A stretch of 64,000 bases of DNA. Origin: Streptomyces sp. TSRI0281 (lineage in GTDB: Bacteria; Actinomycetota; Actinomycetes; Streptomycetales; Streptomycetaceae). The stretch spans positions 1 through 64,000 of the forward strand of contig NZ_LWLE01000013.1 in the NCBI RefSeq assembly GCF_001905125.1, given 5' to 3'. Numbering within the stretch: the first letter of the stretch is position 1; each line of letters opens with the position of its first letter. Shown here one piece after another: positions 1 to 7,900 of the stretch. The notes below the pieces were generated by a model. That model had not been told where the DNA came from. It searched no databases and saw only the letters and a program-made list of their open reading frames with translations. Both the position numbers and the translations under genes were made by a program.

Positions 1-6
1 GGGAAA

Positions 7-36
7 GCCCCGTACCGCAAGGTACGGGGCTTTTCT
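7..36 (+). terminator. Rho-independent terminator of an upstream gene
   Basis: A 10-bp perfect stem (GCCCCGTACC / GGTACGGGGC) with a GCAA loop is followed by TTTT. It ends a transcript whose gene lies before the window. From here to the tRNA promoter (about 41-182) I see no gene, only GC-rich sequence with short imperfect repeats. Confidence 0.85.
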
Positions 37-182
37 GCGTTCACCGGCCTTTCGCCGATGCTCGTAACCTTCCTCCCGATGCTGTTCGCGGCGCTACCAG
101 GGGCCGGGCCGGCGCGCGGCCGGTCTGTGGGGGAGTTCCGTGAGGCTCGTGAGAATCCGCCGGGAATCGGCGCGTCCGATGG

Positions 183-212
183 TTAACAGCACCCTGGGAT
201 TCAGGGTATGCT
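183..212 (+). promoter_or_regulatory. Promoter of tRNA-Thr
   Basis: TTAACA (183-188) and TATGCT (207-212) are separated by 18 bp and end 24 nt before the mature tRNA. This is a normal vegetative-type promoter position for a tRNA gene. Confidence 0.7.
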
Positions 213-236
213 TTATCTCGTTGCACAGCGCGACAG

Positions 237-309
237 GCCCCAATAGCTCAGTCGGTAGAGCGTCTCCATGGTAAGGAGAAGGTCTGCGGTTCGATTCCGC
301 ATTGGGGCT
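237..309 (+). tRNA. tRNA-Thr (anticodon GGT)
   Basis: The cloverleaf folds fully. The 7-bp acceptor stem is GCCCCAA/TTGGGGC, the D stem is GCTC/GAGC, and the anticodon stem is TCTCC/GGAGA with loop ATGGTAA. The anticodon is GGT at 270-272. There is a 5-nt variable loop and a T stem TGCGG/CCGCA with loop TTCGATT. The discriminator base is T and no CCA is encoded. It decodes ACC/ACU threonine codons. Confidence 0.97.
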
Positions 310-322
310 CAGTCAGAAGAAA

Positions 323-352
323 GGCTCCCGCCATTCGGCGGGGGCCTTTTTT
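323..352 (+). terminator. Terminator of tRNA-Thr
   Basis: GGCtCCCGCC-ATTC-GGCGGGgGCC forms a strong hairpin followed by TTTTTT, 14 nt after the tRNA. It closes a single-gene tRNA transcript. Confidence 0.85.
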
Positions 353-368
353 GTGTTCCAGCCCATCA

Positions 369-398
369 CATGCTGATGTTCACATGAACATCAGCATG
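369..398. promoter_or_regulatory. 30-bp palindromic operator before the DeoR-type gene
   Basis: Two perfect 14-bp arms (CATGCTGATGTTCA and its complement) flank a CA centre. The site ends 13 bp before the ATG of the regulator, so it should cover the promoter. An autoregulatory operator is the simplest reading. This is inferred from position and symmetry. Confidence 0.7.
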
Positions 399-411
399 AT
401 AGAAATGGTTC

Positions 412-1197
412 ATGGGTGTTGCTGATCGTCTGGACCTGACGCTGCGGCTGGTGCAGGGCTCCGGCCGTGTCTCCGTCTCGGAACTCTCCCAGCGTCTGGG
501 GGTGTCCGAGATGACGGTCCGCAGGGACCTCGACGCGCTGGAGCGCCAGGAGCTCGTCCGCCGAGTCCATGGCGGCGCCGTGGCCACGAAGGCGCGTGAA
601 GAGGGCGCGGGCTTTGTTGCACGGGAAGCCTGGCAGTCCGCCACGAAGGACCGGCTGGGTGCCCGGGTGGCCGCGATGGTCGAGCCGGGGTCCCGTGTGC
701 TGCTGGACGCCGGAACCACGACCGTGCACGTCGCCGAGCACCTCGCCGCCCGAAGGCCCCTGACGGTGGCGGTGCTGAGCCTCCAGGCGGCGATGTGTCT
801 GGCGGACCGCCCCGGCATCGACCTGCTCGTCGTCGGCGGGCGTTCACGGGCCGGAGAACGGTCCCTGGTCGGTCCGTTGGCCCTGCGCACGCTGGAGTCG
901 TTGGCCTTCGACTGTTTCGTCATGTCCATCGGGGGTGTGCACGCCGAGCACGGCTGGTCCGAGTTCTCCTTGGACGACGCGGCCGTCAAACAGGCCGGAC
1001 TGGCGCAGTCCGCCCGGACCGTCGCGGTGGCCGATGCCACCAAGCTCGGGGTCCGGGCGTTCAGCCAGGTCGCCCCGCTCGGTGCGGTGGACAGCTTCGT
1101 CACCGACACCGGTGCCGAGGACTCCGACACCCATCCCAACGGCCCGCACACGCTGAAGGCGCTCAGGACGGCGGGCGTGCCCGTCCTCCTGGCCTGA
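412..1197 (+). CDS. DeoR/GlpR-family transcriptional regulator
   Basis: The 261-aa protein has the DeoR layout. An N-terminal winged helix-turn-helix (about residues 3-58, with VSVSELSQRLGVSEMTVRRD as the recognition region) is followed by a C-terminal sugar-phosphate sensor fold of the DeoRC type (about 75-235, with GTTTVHVAEHL and VVGG motifs). Such proteins usually repress sugar or nucleoside catabolic genes and release DNA on binding a phosphorylated sugar. No sugar genes lie beside it, so the ligand is unknown. There is no clear Shine-Dalgarno at the ATG; TAGAAA ends 6 nt upstream, so the mRNA may be leaderless. A 30-bp palindrome just upstream suggests autorepression. Confidence 0.88.
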   Translation: MGVADRLDLTLRLVQGSGRVSVSELSQRLGVSEMTVRRDLDALERQELVRRVHGGAVATKAREEGAGFVAREAWQSATKDRLGARVAAMVEPGSRVLLDAGTTTVHVAEHLAARRPLTVAVLSLQAAMCLADRPGIDLLVVGGRSRAGERSLVGPLALRTLESLAFDCFVMSIGGVHAEHGWSEFSLDDAAVKQAGLAQSARTVAVADATKLGVRAFSQVAPLGAVDSFVTDTGAEDSDTHPNGPHTLKALRTAGVPVLLA

Positions 1198-1206
1198 GGC
1201 CCCCGC

Positions 1207-1280
1207 CCTCCGCATCCCGCCCTCCGAAGCCCGTCCTCCGAAGCCCGCACATCGCCACTGACCCGCACATCGCCACTGAG
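1207..1280. repeat. Short tandem repeats between the DeoR and NUDIX genes
   Basis: CCTCCGAAGCCCG occurs twice in a row, followed by two copies of CACATCGCCACTGA separated by CCCG. The repeats sit in the 144-bp gap and have no recognised function. Confidence 0.6.
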
Positions 1281-1288
1281 GTGACGCC

Positions 1289-1345
1289 ATGAACGCTGTT
1301 CCCCGCCCGCTGATCAACCTCGACGCCGCTCCGGCCCCGCGATGA
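1289..1345 (+). CDS. Possible 18-aa leader ORF coupled to the NUDIX gene
   Basis: An ATG with GAGGTG 6 nt upstream opens an 18-codon frame (begins MNAVPRPLINL). Its TGA overlaps the start of the NUDIX gene as ATGA. The NUDIX ATG lies inside this frame and has no ribosome-binding site of its own, so translation may be coupled. Function is unknown; it could be only a translational feeder or a chance ORF. Confidence 0.4.
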   Translation: MNAVPRPLINLDAAPAPR

Positions 1346-1998
1346 CCGCCGGCATCGATACCCCCGACCGCCGGGGCCGCACCGGCCTCGACCGGCAGGG
1401 CCGTGACCTGACCGGCAACCCGCGGGTGCGGATCGTCGATGTGGAGGTGCTCTCCTGCGACTGGTACGTCCTGCGCAGGACGACCTTCGACTACCGGCAC
1501 AGCGACGGACACTGGAGCCGGGAACAGCGTGAGACCCATGACCGGGGCGACGGCGCCACCATCCTGCTCTACGATCCCGACCGCCGTACGGTGCTGCTGA
1601 CCCGCCAGTTCCGTCTCCCGGCCTACGTCAACGGCCACCCCGACGGAATGCTCATCGAGACGGCTGCGGGCCTGCTGGACGGGGACAGTCCCGAGGAGGC
1701 CATCCGCAGGGAGGCGGCCGAGGAGACGGGGCACACCGTCGGCGCGGCCGAGCACGTCTTCGACGTCTACATGAGCCCCGGCTCCGTCACCGAGCGGCTG
1801 CACTTCTTCGCCGCCCCGTACACCCCGGCGACCGCCACCGGCAGTGGAGGTGGCATCGCCGCCGAGGGCGAGGACATCGCCACCGTCGAGCTGCCCTTCA
1901 CCGAGGCCCTCGCGATGATCCGCGCCGGGGAGATCGCCGACGCGAAGACCATCATGCTGCTGCAATGGGCAGCCCTGGACGGCCCGTTCGGCTCCTGA
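1342..1998 (+). CDS. NUDIX hydrolase, GDP-mannose/ADP-ribose pyrophosphatase type (NudK-like)
   Basis: The 218-aa protein carries a complete Nudix box (GLLDGDSPEEAIRREAAEET, about residues 112-133), whose REAAEE glutamates bind the catalytic metal. It also has the GSVTERLHFF segment after the box seen in the NudF/NudK branch, which cleaves nucleotide-sugar diphosphates. It probably acts in the cytosol as a house-cleaning enzyme. The start overlaps the stop of an 18-codon ORF (ATGA). The gene converges on osaC with a 10-bp gap and no hairpin terminator visible between them. The exact substrate is not determinable from sequence. Confidence 0.85.
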   Translation: MTAGIDTPDRRGRTGLDRQGRDLTGNPRVRIVDVEVLSCDWYVLRRTTFDYRHSDGHWSREQRETHDRGDGATILLYDPDRRTVLLTRQFRLPAYVNGHPDGMLIETAAGLLDGDSPEEAIRREAAEETGHTVGAAEHVFDVYMSPGSVTERLHFFAAPYTPATATGSGGGIAAEGEDIATVELPFTEALAMIRAGEIADAKTIMLLQWAALDGPFGS

Positions 1999-2008
1999 GC
2001 GCCGACCG

Positions 2009-4636
2009 TCAGACGAGTGGCGGTTCGGGGACGCGCATGGCCAGGATGGCCATGTCGTCGGAGGCCGGCTCGGCCGCGAAGCGTTCGACGGCGCGCAGGA
2101 TGCGGGCGGCGACCGCCCCGGCCGTCAGGCCCGTACAGGTGGCGAGGACGTCCGCGAGGCCGTCGTCGCCGAGCATGCGGGCGCCCTCACGGCGTTCGGT
2201 GACACCGTCGGTCACGCACAGCAGGACATCGCCCGGGTCGAGGGTGACCTCCTGCTCGTACAGTTCGAGGTCCTCGATGACGCCGAGCAGCGGCTGAGGC
2301 TCGGCGGCCGCCTCGACGGAGCCGTCCTGACGCAGACGCAGCGGCAGGGGGTGCCCCGCGCACACCACCTTCAGGAGAGCGCTGCCGTCCTCCTGGGGCC
2401 ACAGCTCCCCGTACAGCAGCGTGAGGAAGCGACTGCGTGTGCCCTCGTCGAGGATCGCGGCGTTGAGCCGTTCCAGCACGGCCGGACCGCCGAAGCCCTC
2501 GCGGGCCAGCAGACGCAGGGCGTGCCGGGCCAGGCCGGTGACGGCCGCGGCTTCCGGTCCCGTACCGCAGACGTCGCCGATGGCGAAGCCGTACGCGCCG
2601 TCGCGGATGGGGAAGACGTCGTAGAAGTCGCCGCCGACCTCGTTGCCCTCGCCCGCCGCGCGGTAGATGACTTCGATCTCGACATTGGGTACGTCGGGCA
2701 GGCCCGGAGGCAGCAGGCTGCGCTGCAGGGACTGGCTGATCGCCGTGCGTTCCGAATACAGGCGGGCGTTGTCGAGGGCCAGTGCGGCCCGTCGGGAGAG
2801 GTCCTCGGCCAGTTCCAGGATCTCCTGGCGGAAGTGGTCGTCGGAGGGCTTCCCGAGCGTGAGCATGCCGATGACGCGGTTGCGGGCGACCAGGGGGAGT
2901 ACCACCGTCTCCCCGCCCACGGCCGAGGCCGTGGCCAGGGTGGTGCGGGTGGCCACTCCCATGCTCGGCGGCGCGTCGCGGTCGAGGCTGCGCGTGGAGG
3001 TGAGGAGCGCCGCCCGGTGAGCCGCTTCGGACGGGGCGGCCCACACGCGGGCGCCGGGGGTCGGCACCGGATCCGGCGGGTCGATCTTGGAGAGCAGGGC
3101 CTTGAGCCCGTCGATGAGGTCCTCGTCCTCGTGGAGGACATAGGAGAGGTACGGCTCCGAGGACTGGTCCGCGATGGTGTAGACGGCGCACCAGGTGGCG
3201 AGCGTGGGCACCGTCATCTGGGCCATGAGTGCGAGGGTCTGGTCCCGGTCGAGGGTGCCGGCGAGGAGGTCGGACGCCTCGACGAGGAAGGACAGGGAGC
3301 CGCGGCGCAGGCGCTCCAGCTCGCCCAGGCGGGCGGATTCGACGGCGAGCGCGATGCGGTCGGCGGCGAACTGGAGGCGCAGGGCTTCCTCGTTGGAGTA
3401 CCGGCCCGCCGCTTCGGCCGCGACGCCGAGGGAGCCGGTGAGGCGGCCCTCGACCTTCAGCGGGACCGTGACGACGGAGCGCATGCCGGTGTCGCCGAGC
3501 AGGGGGACGGCGCCGGGGACCGCGGTGAGGTCTTCGTGGACGGCGGGCATCCGGGCGGAGCCGTACCGTCCCGTTCCGGCTTCGACGGGGACCCGGGCGA
3601 AGCGCTGGCGGGCCGAGGGGAGGCCGGTCGTGGCCCGGACCTCCAGTTCGGTCTCGTCGTCGGTGGCCAGAAGGAGGAAGGCGGCGTCGGCGTCGAGCAT
3701 GTCCCGGGCCCGTTCGACGGTGCGCTGGAGCAGGCCGTCGAGGTCGTCGGGGGCCGGGGAGCCGATGAAGACCTCGAACGGGTCCGCGGCACGGTTCTCG
3801 GCGGTCGTGTCGGAGACGGGGGTGCGTACGGGGGACAGGAGTACGGCACGTTCGTATTCGCGGACGAGGAGGCAGACGGTGGACGGTTCGCCCTCGGTGT
3901 CGCGTACCCGCAGGTGCGAGGCGTAGACCGGGATGACGCGGCCGTCGGAGCCGCGGATTCCGTAGCTGCCCTCCCAGCGGGAGAGCTGGAGTGCGTCGGC
4001 GATGCCGGTGTTGGTGCCCGGGGTGTGCGGCCAGGCCACGAAGTCGGTGAGCTGTTTCCCGGTGACCTGGTCGGCCGCGTAACCGAAGAGGAACCCGGCG
4101 TCGTCGTTCCACGCGGAGATGGAGCCGGAGCGGTCGATCTGCACGACGGCGACGCGTACGCGTTCGTCGGTGACGGGGAGGAGCGCGATCGGCAGCACCG
4201 GGCCCGCGGAGCGGATGCCCACCGGGCGTTCGGGGAGGTCGAGCTGGAACCAGACGTGCTTGCGCGTCGGGGTGTACTCGACGCCCCAGCGGACGGCGAG
4301 CGCGGCGCAGAGCAGCAGGCCCCGGCCGCTCTCGCGGTCGGGGCTGCCGAAGTCCAGAGCGCTGCTCTGGAGCGGGACCTCGCGTTCCGGATAGTGGTCG
4401 GAGACCTCGACGCGTACGCCGTCCTCGGTGCGCAGGCACAGCACGTCGGCCGCGGTCCCCGCGTGCACGACGGCGTTGGTCACGAGCTCGCTGGTGAGGA
4501 CGACCGCGTCGTCGACGACATCGTTGTAGCCCCACCCCTGGAGGGTGTCCCGGACAAAGGCGCGGGCGGTCGCGACCGAGCGCCCGACCGGGTCGAAGGT
4601 GGCAGCCGCGCGCGCGGTGATCACAGCACTCCCCAT
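2009..4636 (-). CDS. osaC: OsaC: RsbW-like kinase/PAS/GAF/PP2C stress regulator
   Basis: The 875-aa multidomain protein contains, in order, an HATPase_c domain of the anti-sigma (RsbW) type (about 10-125, N-box ELVTNAVVHAG), a PAS domain (about 150-255), two GAF-type regions (about 295-430 and 445-625), and a SpoIIE-like PP2C phosphatase (about 645-875, GGDFYDVF and SDDMA metal motifs). This matches OsaC of S. coelicolor, which is needed to return SigB activity to baseline after osmotic stress. The start is the ATG at 4636 because the domain begins there and upstream codons look non-coding; an open frame continues to 4927. It is divergent from osaA. Confidence 0.9.
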   Translation of the reverse strand: MGSAVITARAAATFDPVGRSVATARAFVRDTLQGWGYNDVVDDAVVLTSELVTNAVVHAGTAADVLCLRTEDGVRVEVSDHYPEREVPLQSSALDFGSPDRESGRGLLLCAALAVRWGVEYTPTRKHVWFQLDLPERPVGIRSAGPVLPIALLPVTDERVRVAVVQIDRSGSISAWNDDAGFLFGYAADQVTGKQLTDFVAWPHTPGTNTGIADALQLSRWEGSYGIRGSDGRVIPVYASHLRVRDTEGEPSTVCLLVREYERAVLLSPVRTPVSDTTAENRAADPFEVFIGSPAPDDLDGLLQRTVERARDMLDADAAFLLLATDDETELEVRATTGLPSARQRFARVPVEAGTGRYGSARMPAVHEDLTAVPGAVPLLGDTGMRSVVTVPLKVEGRLTGSLGVAAEAAGRYSNEEALRLQFAADRIALAVESARLGELERLRRGSLSFLVEASDLLAGTLDRDQTLALMAQMTVPTLATWCAVYTIADQSSEPYLSYVLHEDEDLIDGLKALLSKIDPPDPVPTPGARVWAAPSEAAHRAALLTSTRSLDRDAPPSMGVATRTTLATASAVGGETVVLPLVARNRVIGMLTLGKPSDDHFRQEILELAEDLSRRAALALDNARLYSERTAISQSLQRSLLPPGLPDVPNVEIEVIYRAAGEGNEVGGDFYDVFPIRDGAYGFAIGDVCGTGPEAAAVTGLARHALRLLAREGFGGPAVLERLNAAILDEGTRSRFLTLLYGELWPQEDGSALLKVVCAGHPLPLRLRQDGSVEAAAEPQPLLGVIEDLELYEQEVTLDPGDVLLCVTDGVTERREGARMLGDDGLADVLATCTGLTAGAVAARILRAVERFAAEPASDDMAILAMRVPEPPLV

Positions 4637-4978
4637 ATGGTGTCTCGTCGCTTCCCCGAGTCCTGTGCCCGATTCTCGCCACTTCGATTCGCCTGCCAGG
4701 CTAGACGCTCGTTCACTGTCGCGGGTACACGAGGGCCGACTTCGGGACCGATACCCCGGCAGTTGTGCGCGGGCGCACAACCACGGGCTCCCGAGGGAGG
4801 GATGTGCGGGAACCGTTGGAGGTTCCACCCCGACCAGTTCCGGCCTGGTACGTTTCAACGATTTGACGTCCGCATGGTCACCCGTCAACGGTGTGCTGTG
4901 GCGGTGAGTCAAAGTAGAACTGGGCAAGCTTTCCGGATAGGCCCGAGCGATACGGTCAAACCCTGCGGGAGGGACACG
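4637..4978. promoter_or_regulatory. osaC-osaA divergent control region
   Basis: This 342-bp region has no gene. It holds a perfect 20-bp palindrome (4762-4781). On the minus strand a GGGTAT hexamer (4751-4756) is adjacent, resembling the SigB-type -10 GGGTAY, though I could not place a convincing -35. TTGACG at 4864 lies on the osaA side. Divergent promoters for both genes must lie here. Confidence 0.55.
4762..4781. promoter_or_regulatory. Perfect palindrome GTTGTGCGC-GG-GCGCACAAC
   Basis: Nine-bp arms with a GG centre lie about 126 bp upstream of the osaC start and 198 bp upstream of osaA. On the osaC strand they fall just upstream of the candidate -10. Likely a dimeric regulator site; which regulator is unknown. 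Confidence 0.6.
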
Positions 4979-7900
4979 GTGGAGTCTGGCGTGGCGGCGC
5001 GGGGTTCAGGAACGCGCACAAAAGGCGGACAGTCCGTGAAAAAACAGCGCAATGGGACCATCGATGTGGATGCGGCGGCTCTGAACAGACTGCTCGCGGC
5101 CCTCGTGGCGATGCGGGACGGCAACTTCCGCAGGCGGCTGACCGTCTCGGGCGACGGCGTGATGACGGAGATCGCGGCGGTCTTCAACGAGGTCGCCGAC
5201 CGGAATCTTCATCTCACCGGTGAGCTGGCACGCGTACGGCGTGTGGTGGGACGTGAGGGAAAACTCACGGAACGGCTGGAGACGGGGGCCTGCGAAGGTT
5301 CCTGGGCGGCCGCGATCGATGCGTCCAACGAGCTGGTCGATGATCTCGCGCGACCGGTGTCCGAGGTCGGCCGGGTGCTTTCGGCGGTCGCCGAAGGTGA
5401 TCTTGAGCAGCGGATGGAGCTGCGCTCGCACACGGCGGACGAGACGGTTCGGCCGCTGCGCGGCGAGTTCCTGAAGGTCGCCCGTACGGTCAACAACCTG
5501 GTCGACCAGCTGTCGGCGTTCACCGAGCAGGTGACGCGGGTCGCGGTCGAGGTGGGGACCGAGGGCAAGCTGGGCGGGCAGGCCCAGGTACGGGGCATGT
5601 CCGGGTCGTGGAAGGACCTCACGGACTCCGTCAACACCATGGCGTACCGGCTGACGGCGCAGGTGCGGGACATCGCGCTGGTGACGACGGCGGTCGCCAA
5701 GGGGGATCTGTCACGGAAGGTCACCGTCCATGTGGCCGGTGAGATGCTCCAGCTGAAGAACACCGTCAACACGATGGTCGACCAGCTGTCCTCGTTCTCC
5801 TCCGAGGTGACCCGTGTCGCGCGTGAGGTCGGTACCGAGGGTGAACTGGGCGGCCAGGCGACGGTGCCCGGTGTGGCCGGGGTGTGGAAGGACCTGACCG
5901 ACTCCGTCAACACGATGGCGGGCAACCTCACCTCGCAGGTGCGTGGCATCGCGGAGGTGACGACGGCGGTCGCCAATGGTGACCTGTCGCAGAAGGTCAC
6001 GGTGAGCGCGCGCGGCGAGGTCGCCCAGCTCGCCGAGACGATCAACCAGATGACCGAGACGCTGCGGACCTTCGCGGACGAAGTGACGCGTGTGGCCAGC
6101 GAGGTCGGTGGTGAAGGTCTGCTGGGCGGTCAGGCCCAGGTGCCGGGGGCCGCGGGGACGTGGAAGGACCTCACCGACTCGGTGAACACGGTCTTCCGGA
6201 ACCTGACGACGCAGGTGCGCGACATCGCCCAGGTGACCACCGCGGTGGCCAGTGGGGACATGTCGCAGAAGGTCACCGTCGATGTGGCCGGCGAGATGCT
6301 GGAGCTGAAGAACACCGTCAACACGATGGTGGACCAGCTTCAGTCGTTCGGTTCGGAGGTGACCCGGGTCGCCCGGGAGGTCGGTGTCGAGGGCCGGCTG
6401 GGCGGTCAGGCCGAGGTGCCGGGGGCGGCGGGGACGTGGAAGGACCTGACCGACTCCGTCAACACGGCGTTCCGGAACCTGACCGGTCAGGTGCGGGACA
6501 TCGCCCAGGTGACGACGGCGGTCGCCAACGGCGACCTGTCGCAGAAGGTCACCGTCGATGTCGCGGGCGAGATGCTGGAGCTGAAGAACACCGTCAACAC
6601 GATGGTGGCGCAGCTGTCGTCCTTCGCCGACCAGGTGACGCGGATGGCGCGGGACGTGGGCACGGAGGGCCGTCTCGGTGGCCAGGCGCGGGTCGACGGC
6701 GTCCTGGGGACCTGGAAGGAACTCACCGACTCCGTCAACTTCATGGCGGGAAACCTGACGTCACAGGTCCGCCAGATCGCCCAGGTGACCACGGCGGTGG
6801 CGCGGGGTGACCTGTCGCAGAAGATCGATGTGGATGCCCGGGGCGAGATCCTGGAGCTGAAGAACACCATCAACACGATGGTCGACCAGCTGTCCGCCTT
6901 CGCGGAGCAGGTGACCAGGGTTGCCCGTGAGGTGGGCACGGACGGGCGGCTCGGCGGACAGGCGCAGGTGCCCGGTGTGGCCGGGGTGTGGCGTGATCTG
7001 ACCGACTCGGTGAACGGCATGGCGGGCAACCTCACCGCTCAGGTCCGTAACATCGCGCAGGTCGCCACGGCGGTGGCGCGGGGTGACCTGTCGCAGAAGA
7101 TCGACGTGGATGCCCGGGGCGAGATCCTGGAGCTGAAGAACACCCTCAACACCATGGTCGACCAGCTCTCCAACTTCGCCGAGCAGGTGACCCGGGTCGC
7201 CCGTGAGGTGGGTACGGAAGGCATCCTCGGCGGTCAGGCCGAGGTGCAGGGTGTGTCCGGTACATGGAAGGACCTCACCCAGTCCGTCAACGGCATGGCG
7301 AACAACCTCACCCTGCAGGTCCGCAATATCGCCGAGGTCACCACCGCGGTCGCCAAGGGTGATCTCTCCAAGAAGATCACCGTTGACGCCAAGGGCGAGA
7401 TGCTCGAACTGGTGACGACGGTCAACACGATGGTCGACCAGCTGCTGAACTTCGCCGACGAGGTGACGCGGGTCGCCCGCGAGGTGGGTACCGAGGGCAT
7501 CCTCGGCGGTCAGGCCAGGGTGCGCGGCGCGACCGGCATCTGGAAGGACCTCAGCGACAACGTCAACCTGATGGCCAGCAATCTCACCAGCCAGGTGCGC
7601 AACATCTCCCGGGTCTCGTCGGCGGTCGCCAACGGCGATCTGACGAAGAAGGTCACCGTCGAGGCGCGCGGCGAGGTCGCCGAACTCGCCGACACCGTCA
7701 ACACGATGGTGACGACGCTGTCCTCGTTCGCCGACGAGGTGACGCGGGTCGCCCGCGAGGTGGGTACGGAGGGCGAGCTGGGCGGTCAGGCCAGGGTGCC
7801 GGGAGTCGCCGGTACGTGGAAGGACCTCACCGAGTCCGTGAACTCGATGGCCTCCAACCTGACCGGCCAGGTGCGCCAGATCGCCACGGTCACCACGGCG

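Noticed and set aside
2351..4978. Long open frame upstream of and in frame with osaA
   Set aside because: It runs antisense through osaC, which has clear domains; high GC leaves antisense frames open. OsaA starts at 4979 with a good ribosome-binding site.
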